Shown piece by piece: positions 32,751-40,707 of a stretch of DNA of 64,000 nt. The notes below the pieces were generated by a model, which was given only the letters and a program-made list of their open reading frames with translations, had not been told where the DNA came from and searched no databases. The number at the start of each line of letters is the position of its first letter. Position 1 is the stretch's first letter. The DNA is taken from assembly GCF_041080655.1 (NCBI RefSeq), contig NZ_CP163525.1, positions 3,906,001 through 3,970,000 of the forward strand, written 5' to 3'. The stretch comes from Streptomyces sp. CG4 (GTDB lineage: Bacteria; Actinomycetota; Actinomycetes; Streptomycetales; Streptomycetaceae). A program made the translations under genes and the position numbers.

Positions 32751-33668
32751 TCAGCTAGCCGGTCGCTTCCCCCATACGTAGACGTGGTCGCCCGTCTTCA
32801 GTACGTCCCACAGTTTGCGCGCGTCACCGAGCTTCATGTTGACGCAGCCGTAGGAGCCGACGGTGGTGTAGATGCTGCCGTAGACGGCATGGAAGGCCTC
32901 GCCGCCGTCGAAGAACTGGGCGTACGGCATGGGCTCGTTGTACAGGGTCGACACGTGGTTCTTGTGCCGCCAGTAGACGGTGTGCCAGCCCTTGCGGGTG
33001 AGATGCCCGGTGCGCCCGCTGCGCATGGGGACGGGCCCGAACACCACCTTGGAGTCCTGCTGCACCCAGGTGAGCTGGCGGTCCAGATCGACGCAGGCGA
33101 CCTTGTACGAGCGGACGGGACACTTCTTGGCGGCGTTCGGATCCTTCTTCGCCCCGATGAGCATCATGGTCGACCAGGTGACGGGCCCGGCGAACCCGCT
33201 GGCGGGCTTGATCTTGTGCTTGGTCTGGAAGGCGCGGATCGCCTCGCAGTCACCGGCGGACTGCTTCCCGTCGGCCTTCAGCTTCAGCCAGCGCTCCACC
33301 TGCCGCTGATAGGGCCCGGTCTTCTTGCTGCAGCTCACCTTGGCGACGGCGTCGGAGAGCGGCACGTACTCGATGAGGTCGTAGGCCCCCGGAGCCGCGT
33401 CCTTCGGCTCTACGGCGTCCTCGGCTTCGGTCGGGGTGTACACGTCCGGCGGCAGCGCCTGGTCGGGCGTGTCGATCTGCCAGGGCTGACCGGGCCCGAG
33501 GGCGACTCCGGGGACCAGGTCGGGTTCCAGGGCGGGGGCGGGGGCCGGGGCGGGCGGCGCGGGGGCGCCGGCCGCTGTGTGCGCGGTCGCGGGGAGGGCT
33601 GTCACGGTGGCGAGCAGCACCGTGACCGCCCGGGACGCGATTCGTCTGCTGATCATGCAATCAGCCAA
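32751..33668 (-). CDS. Secreted L,D-transpeptidase (YkuD) with peptidoglycan-binding domain
   Basis: 305 residues: a signal peptide (1-30), an Ala/Pro-rich linker, a peptidoglycan-binding helical domain (about 120-165, AIRAFQTKHKIKPASGFAGP) and a C-terminal YkuD domain. The active site is FHAVYGS ... SYGCVNM with His260 and Cys275. The usual SHGC is SYGC, so the His just before Gly-Cys is Tyr. It would make 3-3 peptidoglycan cross-links or anchor proteins. A TTG start is taken because GGAG lies eight bases upstream; ATG at 33656 is the alternative. Confidence 0.88.
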   Translation of the reverse strand: MADCMISRRIASRAVTVLLATVTALPATAHTAAGAPAPPAPAPAPALEPDLVPGVALGPGQPWQIDTPDQALPPDVYTPTEAEDAVEPKDAAPGAYDLIEYVPLSDAVAKVSCSKKTGPYQRQVERWLKLKADGKQSAGDCEAIRAFQTKHKIKPASGFAGPVTWSTMMLIGAKKDPNAAKKCPVRSYKVACVDLDRQLTWVQQDSKVVFGPVPMRSGRTGHLTRKGWHTVYWRHKNHVSTLYNEPMPYAQFFDGGEAFHAVYGSIYTTVGSYGCVNMKLGDARKLWDVLKTGDHVYVWGKRPAS

Positions 33669-33801
33669 CGGGGTGGCTCCGCCGGATCAGCGGTGGCGCG
33701 CGGGAGGGTCACCCGAGGGGTGCAGTCGTTCACCTGCGGCGCCGTCAGGGCCGGTCGCGCCCGCGCGGCGGCAGCCGCACATCAACAGAGCCCCGCGCCC
33801 C

Positions 33802-35256
33802 CTAGGGAACCGCAGTGCCCCCGGCCCAGTCCCGCACGTTCCGCCACGCGTCCGGAATCCGCGCCGCCACGTCATGCGCCCCCGCCGGTGCGCCGTCGGC
33901 CGCGAAGCGCCCGGCCAGGCCGTGCAGGTACGCCGCCGCGCTGCCCGCGTCCCGGGCGGAGAGCCCCGCCGCCAGCAAGGACCCCGCGAGCCCCGACAGC
34001 ACGTCCCCGCTCCCGGCCGTGGCCAGCCAGGAGGTCCCCGTGGCGTTGACCCGCACGGGCCCGCCGCCCGCGTCGGCGACCAGCGTCGTGGACCCCTTCA
34101 GCAGCACCGTCGCCCGGTACACCGCCGCCAGCTCCCGCACCGCGGCCAGCCGGGCCGCCTCGACCTCCTCGCGGCGCACCCCCAGCAGCGCGGCCGCCTC
34201 CCCGGCGTGAGGGGTCATCAGCGTCGGCGCCGTACGCCCGCGCACCGCGTCCCGCTCGGCCAGCCGCAGCCCGTCCGCGTCGAGGAGCACCGGCACGTCC
34301 GCGTCCAGCACCTCGGCCACGGTCGCCGCGTCGTCCCCGGCGCCCGGCCCGGCCACCCAGGCCTGTACGCGCCCCGCCTTGGCCGGCCCCCGATCGGACA
34401 CGAGGGTCTCCGGGAAGCGGGCGATGACCGCCTGCGCCGCGGGCCCGACGTACCGTACGGCCCCCGCCCCGCCCCGCAGCGCCCCGGAGACGGCGAGTAC
34501 GGCGGCGCCCGGATAGCGCGCGGATCCGGCGGCGATGCCCACGACGCCGCGCCGGTACTTGTCGCTCTCCGCGGCCGGCACCGGCAACAGCCGTGCCACG
34601 TCCGCGTGTTGCAGGGCCTGCAGGTCACCCTCGGCGGGCAGTTCGAGACCGATGTCGACGAGCCGGACGACCCCGGCGTACGCGCGCGCCGGATCGATCA
34701 GCAGCCCGGGTTTGTAGGTGCCGAAGGTGACCGTGAGGTCGGCCCGGATCGCGGCCCCCCGTACCTCCCCGGTGTCGGCCTCGACCCCGCTGGGCAGGTC
34801 CACGGCCACCACGGCGGCCCGGGACCGCTCGGCCACCCCGGCCGGCGCCGCGGCCTCGGGCCGCAGCCCGCCCTTGCCGCCGATCCCGACGATCCCGTCC
34901 ACGACGAGATCGGCCCGCTCGATCAGCTCGTCGACGGCCGCGGACGCGGCGACGGATCCCCCGGCCCTGCGCAGCGCGGTGAGCCCCCCGGCATGCGCCC
35001 GCTCCGGCGCCAGCAGTACGGCCGTGACCCCGGCCCCCCGCCGCGCCAGCCGCGCCCCCGCGTACAGCGCGTCCCCGCCGTTGTCGCCGCTGCCGACGAG
35101 CAGCACCACCCGGCTGCCGTACACCCGCCCGAGCAACTCGGCGCAGGCGGCGGCCAGCCCCGCCGCGGCCCGCTGCATCAGCGCACCCTCCGGCAGCCGT
35201 GCCATCAGGGCCCGTTCGGCCGCCCGCACCGTCTCCACGCTGTACGCACTACGCAT
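33802..35256 (-). CDS. nnr: Bifunctional NAD(P)H-hydrate epimerase / ADP-dependent dehydratase
   Basis: 484 residues. The N-terminal YjeF_N domain (1-210; LLVGSGDNGGDALYAGARL) epimerises damaged NAD(P)HX. The C-terminal ribokinase-like domain (about 230-475; AWVAGPGAGDD, TPHAGE, AGSGDVLSGLAGSLLA) dehydrates it back to NAD(P)H with ADP. The fusion is normal in bacteria. It lies between the L,D-transpeptidase gene and acpS; MITE copy 2 sits just upstream of its start. Confidence 0.96.
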   Translation of the reverse strand: MRSAYSVETVRAAERALMARLPEGALMQRAAAGLAAACAELLGRVYGSRVVLLVGSGDNGGDALYAGARLARRGAGVTAVLLAPERAHAGGLTALRRAGGSVAASAAVDELIERADLVVDGIVGIGGKGGLRPEAAAPAGVAERSRAAVVAVDLPSGVEADTGEVRGAAIRADLTVTFGTYKPGLLIDPARAYAGVVRLVDIGLELPAEGDLQALQHADVARLLPVPAAESDKYRRGVVGIAAGSARYPGAAVLAVSGALRGGAGAVRYVGPAAQAVIARFPETLVSDRGPAKAGRVQAWVAGPGAGDDAATVAEVLDADVPVLLDADGLRLAERDAVRGRTAPTLMTPHAGEAAALLGVRREEVEAARLAAVRELAAVYRATVLLKGSTTLVADAGGGPVRVNATGTSWLATAGSGDVLSGLAGSLLAAGLSARDAGSAAAYLHGLAGRFAADGAPAGAHDVAARIPDAWRNVRDWAGGTAVP

Positions 35257-35298
35257 GCCACCGAGTCTGCCCCGGATCCCCCACGGCCCACACCCCAG

Positions 35299-35560
35299 GT
35301 CCTGTCGTCAGACTCCCGTCGTCCGCCCGCAGGGCGGGCCCGGCGGCGGCGATGGGGGTCCCCCCGCGCGAGCGAAGCCGAGCGTGGGGGGCGTGCGATC
35401 GCAAGGCGCCGGAGCGCCCTCGATGGGGGTCCCCCCGCGCGAGCGAATTCGAGCGTGGGGGAGGCGCCACGTGGGCGCTTCGGCAACGCGGCTGGGGGTG
35501 CCCCCTCTGGGGGAGTGCGTGCCAGGCGTCGCCGGGCAGGCGGGAGTTTGACGACAGGGC
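35299..35560. mobile_element. MITE copy 2 (262 bp)
   Basis: Same inverted ends as copy 1 (GTCCTGTCGTCAGACTCCCG at left, GCCCTGTCGTCAAACTCCCG read inward from the right). The right flank is CTAG and the left CCAG, so the duplication has decayed or was imperfect. The first ~110 bp nearly match copy 1. A further ~122 bp is inserted, including a second copy of the GATGGGGGTCCCCCCGCG block. It has no coding capacity and lies between nnr and acpS. Confidence 0.85.
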
Positions 35561-35567
35561 CTAGGCT

Positions 35568-35939
35568 TCAGCCCTCGGCGACCACCACGGCCGAGGCGAC
35601 GCCCGCGTCGTGGCTGAGGGAGACATGCCAGGAGCGCACGCCCAGTTCGGCGGCGCGTGCGGCCACGGTGCCCTTCACCCGGAGCCGGGGCCGGCCGCTG
35701 TCCTCGACGTAGACCTCGGCATCGGTCCAGTGCAGGCCGGGCGGCGCGCCCAGAGCCTTCGCCAGCGCCTCCTTGGCGGCGAACCGGGCCGCGAGCGAGG
35801 CGATCCCGCGCCGTTCCCCGCTGGGCAGCAGCAGTTCCCGCTCCACGAACAGCCGTTCGGCCATCGAGGGTGTCCGCTCCATCGACGCGCGAAAGCGGTC
35901 GATCTCGGCGACGTCGATCCCCACTCCGATGATGCTCAT
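35568..35939 (-). CDS. acpS: Holo-[acyl-carrier-protein] synthase
   Basis: 123 residues, the usual AcpS length. It transfers 4'-phosphopantetheine from CoA to apo-ACP of fatty acid synthesis (and some polyketide ACPs). The two signature motifs are GVGIDVAEIDRF with Asp9 and RFAAKEALAKALG with Glu57, which bind Mg. The ribosome site is weak. A much longer in-frame open stretch upstream has no support. Confidence 0.96.
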   Translation of the reverse strand: MSIIGVGIDVAEIDRFRASMERTPSMAERLFVERELLLPSGERRGIASLAARFAAKEALAKALGAPPGLHWTDAEVYVEDSGRPRLRVKGTVAARAAELGVRSWHVSLSHDAGVASAVVVAEG

Positions 35940-36020
35940 GCCCGGAAGCCTACGGTCGCGCCCCGTCCCACCTGCCGAAACCCCCTGCCGAGCCGCATAC
36001 GTGCCGTCTACGCTCCGTCC

Positions 36021-36800
36021 ATGACGTCCCAGGCCTATCTCTCCGAACTGTTCTCGCTGGACGGCCGTGTCGCCGTGGTGACCGGAGGCAGCTCCGGCAT
36101 CGGCCGGGCCATCACCGGAGCGCTGGCGCGGGCCGGCGCGGGGGTGGTGGTCGTAGCCCGCGGCAAGGAGCAACTGGCGGAAACCGTGGGCGAGTTGACC
36201 GACGCCGGCTGCCGGGCCGCCTGGGTCGCGGGCGATCTGGGCACCCGTGACGGGGTGCGCGCGGCGGCCGAGGAGGCGGCCGGTGTCTTCGGCGAGCCCG
36301 ACATCCTCGTCAACTCCGCCGGGATCAACCTGCGGCCGCCGCTCGCCGAGCTGGGCGAGGACGTGTGGGACGCCACCATGGCCGTGAACCTCCAGGCGCC
36401 GTTCCTGCTGGGGCAGCGGTTCGGGCCCGGCATGGCCGAGCGGGGCTACGGCCGGATCATCCACATCACCTCCCAGCAGGCCCACCGCGCCTTCGTGCAG
36501 AGCGGGGCCTACGGCGTCTCCAAGGGCGCGCTGGAGTCGCTGGCCCGCTCGCAGGCCGAGGCCTGGTCGCCGTACGGCGTCACCGTCAACACGCTGGTGC
36601 CGGGCTTCGTGATGACCCCGCTCAACCAGCGGCTGTCCAGCGATCCCCAGAAGGTGGCGGCGCTGGCCGCGCGCACGATGACCGGCCGCAACGGTCTCGC
36701 CGAGGACTTCGAGGGCGCGGCCGTCTTCCTCGCGAGCCGCGCCTCCGCCTATGTCACGGGCCAGTCGATCCCCGTCGACGGGGGCTTCTCGGTCCACTGA
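36021..36800 (+). CDS. SDR-family oxidoreductase
   Basis: 259 residues of the classical SDR fold with TGGSSGIGRAI, an NSAG turn in place of NNAG, the catalytic Ser (ITSQQAH) and YGVSK, and the C-terminal PVDGGFS. It resembles gluconate/ketoacid reductases of the SDR family, but the substrate is not known. ATG start at MTSQAYLSEL. It is divergent from acpS with 81 bp between. Confidence 0.93.
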   Translation: MTSQAYLSELFSLDGRVAVVTGGSSGIGRAITGALARAGAGVVVVARGKEQLAETVGELTDAGCRAAWVAGDLGTRDGVRAAAEEAAGVFGEPDILVNSAGINLRPPLAELGEDVWDATMAVNLQAPFLLGQRFGPGMAERGYGRIIHITSQQAHRAFVQSGAYGVSKGALESLARSQAEAWSPYGVTVNTLVPGFVMTPLNQRLSSDPQKVAALAARTMTGRNGLAEDFEGAAVFLASRASAYVTGQSIPVDGGFSVH

Positions 36801-36927
36801 GCAAAAACCGGCCCACGACCACCCCAAGATCGCGGCAAGTTCAGGCCCCCCGTAGTCTTCCGCGCGACCCGCGACCGGTGATCCGTTTTCCGACGGACGC
36901 CCTCGCACACCACGGGAGGACACCGCC

Positions 36928-37293
36928 TTGAAGTTGAAGTCCCTGGGCAGCGCGCTCACCACCGCGGCCCTCGTCGGCACGGCCCTCACCGGCGTCGTCG
37001 CCACCGCCGGCACCGCCACGGCCGGCACCGCCGCCGCTGCCAACCCGCCGCAGGACTGCAGCAGGTACATCATCAACGTGCCGGCCAAGGAGACCGTCAA
37101 CGTGCGCACCGCGCCGAGGACGTCCGCCACCGCCATCGGCATCTGGGCCAAGGGCAAGAAGGGCGCTCTCTGCAACACCGGCAAGGCCTACAAGGGCGGC
37201 TCGTACAAGGCCTGCGGCAAGACGAGCACCATGTGGCTCTACGGCGGTGACAAGAGCACCGGCTGGGTCCCCGCGACCTGCATCAGCTGGTAA
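36928..37293 (+). CDS. Secreted SH3-like protein
   Basis: 121 residues. A signal peptide (1-about 37, ending TATAGTAAAA) precedes a small bacterial SH3-type domain (INVPAKETVNVRTAPRTSATAIGIW; GWVPATCISW). Four Cys suggest two disulphides outside the cell. Such domains bind wall peptides, and the location next to glmS fits a wall role. TTG start with GGGAGGA seven bases upstream. Confidence 0.87.
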   Translation: MKLKSLGSALTTAALVGTALTGVVATAGTATAGTAAAANPPQDCSRYIINVPAKETVNVRTAPRTSATAIGIWAKGKKGALCNTGKAYKGGSYKACGKTSTMWLYGGDKSTGWVPATCISW

Positions 37294-37308
37294 CGGCCCG
37301 ACCCGTCA

Positions 37309-37339
37309 AGGGGCGAACGGCAGGCTGCCGTTCGCCCCT
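37309..37339. terminator. Bidirectional terminator, 14-bp stem
   Basis: AGGGGCGAACGGCA and TGCCGTTCGCCCCT pair perfectly around GGC, followed by CTTCGTC. It lies between the convergent SH3-protein gene and glmS. Confidence 0.92.
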
Positions 37340-37344
37340 CTTCG

Positions 37345-39192
37345 TCATTCCACCGTCACCGACTTCGCCAGGTTCCGCGGCTGGTCCACCTCGTTGCCCC
37401 GGGCGGTGGCCAGCTCGCAGGCGAAGACCTGCAGCGGGACCGTGGCCACCAGCGGCTGCAGCAGGGTCGGGGTGGCCGGGATGCGGATCAGATGGTCGGC
37501 GTAGGGGACGACCGCCTCGTCGCCCTCCTCCGCGATCACGATCGTGCGCGCCCCACGGGCCCGGATCTCCTGGATGTTGGAGACGATCTTGTCGTGCAGG
37601 ACCGAGCGGCCGCGCGGCGACGGTACGACGACCACCACCGGCACGTCCTCCTCGATCAGCGCGATCGGGCCGTGCTTCAGCTCGCCCGCCGCGAAGCCCT
37701 CGGCGTGCATATAGGCGAGTTCCTTGAGCTTCAGGGCGCCTTCGAGGGCGACCGGATAGCCCACGTGCCGGCCGAGGAACAGCACGGTGTTCTTCGCGGC
37801 CAGGGTCCGCGCGAGCTCCCGTACCGGCTCCATCGTCTCCAGGACCCGCTCGACCTCCTCCGAGATCCGGGCGAGGTCCTTGATGACGGCCTGGATCTCG
37901 TCGCCCCACTTGGTGCCGCGCACCTGGCCCAGATACAGCGCCACCAGATAGCAGGCCACCAGCTGGGTCATGAACGCCTTGGTGGAGGCGACGGCGACCT
38001 CCGGGCCCGCGTGCGTGTACAGCACCGCGTCCGACTCACGGGGAATCGTCGAGCCGTTGGTGTTGCAGATGGCCAGCACCTTGGAGCCCTGCTCGCGGGC
38101 GTGCCGCAGCGCCATCAGGGTGTCCATGGTCTCGCCGGACTGGGAGATGGCGATCACCAGGGAGCGCCCGTCCAGGATCGGGTCCCGGTAGCGGAACTCG
38201 CTGGCCAGCTCCACCTCGCACGGGATGCGCGTCCAGTGCTCGATGGCGTACTTGGCGATCAGGCCGGCGTGGAAGGCCGTACCGCAGGCGACGATGACGA
38301 CCTTGTCGATCTCGCGCAGCTCGGACGGGGCGATCCGCACCTCGTCCAGGGTGAGGGAGCCGGACGGGTCGATACGGCCCAGCAGCGTGTCGGCGACCGC
38401 CTTGGGCTGCTCGGCGATCTCCTTGAGCATGAAGTAGTCGTAGCCGCCCTTCTCGGCGGCCGACGCGTCCCAGTCCACGTGGTAGCTGCGGACCTCGGCC
38501 GGGCGGCCGTCGAAGCCGGTCACCGTGACACCGTCCCGGCGCAGCTCCACGACCTGGTCCTGGCCCAGTTCGATCGCCGAGCGGGTGTGGGCGATGAACG
38601 CGGCGACGTCGGAGGCGAGGAAGGCCTCGCCCTCCCCCACGCCCACCACGAGCGGCGAGTTCCGGCGGGCGCCCACGACCACGTCCGGCTCGTCGGCGTG
38701 CACCGCGACCAGCGTGAACGCGCCCTCCAGCCGCCGGCACACCAGCCGCATGGCCTCCGCCAGGTCGGCGGTCGCCGAGAACTCCTCGGCGAGCAGATGG
38801 GCGACGACCTCGGTGTCCGTCTCCGAGGTCAACTCATGGCCGCGCTCGGCCAGTTCGGTCCGCAGGACCGCGAAGTTCTCGATGATGCCGTTGTGTACGA
38901 CGGCGACCCGGCCCGCGTTGTCGAGATGCGGGTGGGCGTTGCCGTCGGTGGGGCCGCCGTGTGTGGCCCATCGGGTGTGTCCGATGCCGGTCGCGCCCGT
39001 CGGCAGCGGCCGTTCGACCAGTTCCTTCTCCAGGTTGACGAGTTTCCCGGCCTTCTTCGCCGCGGCCAGTCCGCCGTCGGCGAGGACGGCGACGCCCCCC
39101 GAGTCGTATCCCCGGTACTCCAGTCGCTTCAGCCCGGCCATCACGACATCGAGCGCCGACTGCGACCCTACGTATCCCACGATTCCGCACAT
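37345..39192 (-). CDS. glmS: Glutamine-fructose-6-phosphate aminotransferase (isomerizing)
   Basis: 615 residues, the first step to UDP-GlcNAc: glutamine plus fructose-6-P gives glucosamine-6-P. The N-terminal amidotransferase domain starts MCGIVGYVG, with the nucleophile Cys2 after Met removal, and continues with HTRWATHG and the ammonia channel. Two SIS isomerase domains follow (DKVVIVACGTAFHAG; SQSGETMDT) and the C-terminus ends KSVTVE, as in the family. The start is the ATG of MCGI. No glmS-type ribozyme precedes it. Confidence 0.98.
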   Translation of the reverse strand: MCGIVGYVGSQSALDVVMAGLKRLEYRGYDSGGVAVLADGGLAAAKKAGKLVNLEKELVERPLPTGATGIGHTRWATHGGPTDGNAHPHLDNAGRVAVVHNGIIENFAVLRTELAERGHELTSETDTEVVAHLLAEEFSATADLAEAMRLVCRRLEGAFTLVAVHADEPDVVVGARRNSPLVVGVGEGEAFLASDVAAFIAHTRSAIELGQDQVVELRRDGVTVTGFDGRPAEVRSYHVDWDASAAEKGGYDYFMLKEIAEQPKAVADTLLGRIDPSGSLTLDEVRIAPSELREIDKVVIVACGTAFHAGLIAKYAIEHWTRIPCEVELASEFRYRDPILDGRSLVIAISQSGETMDTLMALRHAREQGSKVLAICNTNGSTIPRESDAVLYTHAGPEVAVASTKAFMTQLVACYLVALYLGQVRGTKWGDEIQAVIKDLARISEEVERVLETMEPVRELARTLAAKNTVLFLGRHVGYPVALEGALKLKELAYMHAEGFAAGELKHGPIALIEEDVPVVVVVPSPRGRSVLHDKIVSNIQEIRARGARTIVIAEEGDEAVVPYADHLIRIPATPTLLQPLVATVPLQVFACELATARGNEVDQPRNLAKSVTVE

Positions 39193-39553
39193 GAGCCGCA
39201 GCCTACGGCCCATCAGGCGACAGAAAACGCTTCCGTCTGCCCGGATTCGGAAATTCCCACCGCCATACGAACGCCGAACACGGCCGCACGACCGGCTGGC
39301 GCGGCTCCCAGCGCACCTGGAGCGGCACCGCGCGGGCGCCGATCGTGCACCGCGGATCCTCCGCCGGCTCCGGGCCGGAGCCCCGGAGCCGCCCCGACCT
39401 GCGCCACCCTCCTCAACAGCGCCTTCTCCAGCCTCCGGGCCGACCTGCTGATCACCGGCGACCGCGAGCGCGTCGAAGCGGCCCTGGCTGCGTGACCGGG
39501 CTGCGTGACGGACCCCACCCACCACGGAGTTCAAACTCCGTTAACAATGGAAT
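39193..39553. other. 361-bp glmS-coaA divergent intergenic region
   Basis: It holds the glmS and coaA promoters. One + strand frame ends ADLLITGDRERVEAALAA with a stop at 39495 and could be a remnant of an old gene, but no start, family or ribosome site supports it. I see no hairpin or operator that I can support. Confidence 0.4.
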
Positions 39554-40543
39554 GTGATCTCACCGGTCTCCCCGATGCCCCGGAGCGCTCACCGGCACAG
39601 GCCGGAGGCGACTCCCTACGTCGACCTCACCCGCGCCGAGTGGAGCGCGCTGCGCGACAAGACGCCGCTGCCGCTCACCGCCGAGGAGGTGGAGAAGCTG
39701 CGCGGTCTGGGCGATGTGATCGACCTGGACGAGGTGCGGGACATCTACCTCCCGCTCTCCCGGCTCCTCAACCTCTACGTCGGCGCCACGGACGGCCTCA
39801 GAGGCGCCCTGAACACCTTCCTCGGCGAGCAGGGCTCCCAGTCCGGCACCCCGTTCGTCATAGGCGTCGCCGGCTCGGTGGCCGTGGGAAAGTCCACGGT
39901 CGCCCGTCTCCTCCAGGCCCTGCTCTCCCGCTGGCCGGAACACCCGCGCGTGGAACTGGTCACGACGGACGGTTTCCTCCTGCCCACCAAGGAGTTGGAG
40001 GCCCGCGGCCTGATGTCGCGGAAAGGATTCCCCGAGTCCTACGACCGCCGGGCCCTCACCCGTTTCGTCGCCGACATCAAGGCGGGGAAGGACGAGGTGA
40101 CGGCCCCCGTCTACTCCCACCTCATCTACGACATCGTCCCGGACCGGAAGCTCACGGTCCGCCGCCCCGACATCCTGATCGTCGAGGGCCTCAACGTCCT
40201 GCAGCCCGCCCTGCCCGGCAAGGACGGCCGTACCCGGGTCGGCCTCGCCGACTACTTCGACTTCAGCGTGTACGTCGACGCGAGCGCCGAGGACATCGAG
40301 CGCTGGTACCTCAACCGCTTCAAGAAGCTGCGCCAGACCGCCTTCCAGAACCCGGACTCGTACTTCCGCAAGTACACCCAGGTCTCCGAGGAGGAGGCCC
40401 TCGACTACGCCCGCACCCTCTGGCGGACGATCAACAAGCCGAACCTGACCGAGAACATCGCCCCCACCCGAGGCCGGGCCACCCTCATCGTGCGCAAGGG
40501 CCAGGACCACAAGGTGCAGCGCCTGAGACTGCGCAAGCTGTAA
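39554..40543 (+). CDS. coaA: Type I pantothenate kinase
   Basis: 329 residues. It phosphorylates pantothenate as the first step of coenzyme A synthesis. The P-loop is GVAGSVAVGKST (104-115). The substrate motifs SRKGFPESYDRR and YSHLIYDIVPD, and EGLNVLQ, are typical of the bacterial CoaA type I family. The GTG start at VISPVSP is chosen; ATG at codon 8 is an alternative since neither has a strong ribosome site. Confidence 0.96.
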   Translation: MISPVSPMPRSAHRHRPEATPYVDLTRAEWSALRDKTPLPLTAEEVEKLRGLGDVIDLDEVRDIYLPLSRLLNLYVGATDGLRGALNTFLGEQGSQSGTPFVIGVAGSVAVGKSTVARLLQALLSRWPEHPRVELVTTDGFLLPTKELEARGLMSRKGFPESYDRRALTRFVADIKAGKDEVTAPVYSHLIYDIVPDRKLTVRRPDILIVEGLNVLQPALPGKDGRTRVGLADYFDFSVYVDASAEDIERWYLNRFKKLRQTAFQNPDSYFRKYTQVSEEEALDYARTLWRTINKPNLTENIAPTRGRATLIVRKGQDHKVQRLRLRKL

Positions 40544-40571
40544 CCACCCGGGGGCCCGGGACTGTGTCGAT

Positions 40572-40640
40572 GTGCGGCTCCGCCGCGATGGGGGTCCCCC
40601 CGGGTTCGAGCGAAGTCGAGAACTTGGTCGAGAACTTGAG
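40572..40640. repeat. GGGGGTCCCCC intergenic repeat related to MITE core
   Basis: CGGCTCCGCCGCGATGGGGG followed by TCCCCCC and GAGCGAAGTCGAGAACTTG, then a second TCGAGAACTTG. It shares the GATGGGGGTCCCCCC block with both MITE copies but lacks their ends. It lies between convergent coaA and glmM. Confidence 0.6.
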
Positions 40641-40707
40641 GGGAGCGACGAGCCACGACGAACTCGCGGCCCGCAACGCACAGTTCCCGGCACCCCGGAC
40701 CCGGATC

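Noticed and set aside
35568..37184. 538-residue extension of acpS
   Set aside because: It runs antisense through the SDR gene; AcpS is about 123 residues and starts at MSIIGVGIDV.
39250..39495. Possible gene remnant ending LLITGDRERVEAALAA
   Set aside because: No start codon or family support; too short and compositionally ambiguous to call a pseudogene.
39193..39553. glmS ribozyme/riboswitch upstream of glmS
   Set aside because: No ribozyme core is visible, and glmS ribozymes are known mainly from Firmicutes.
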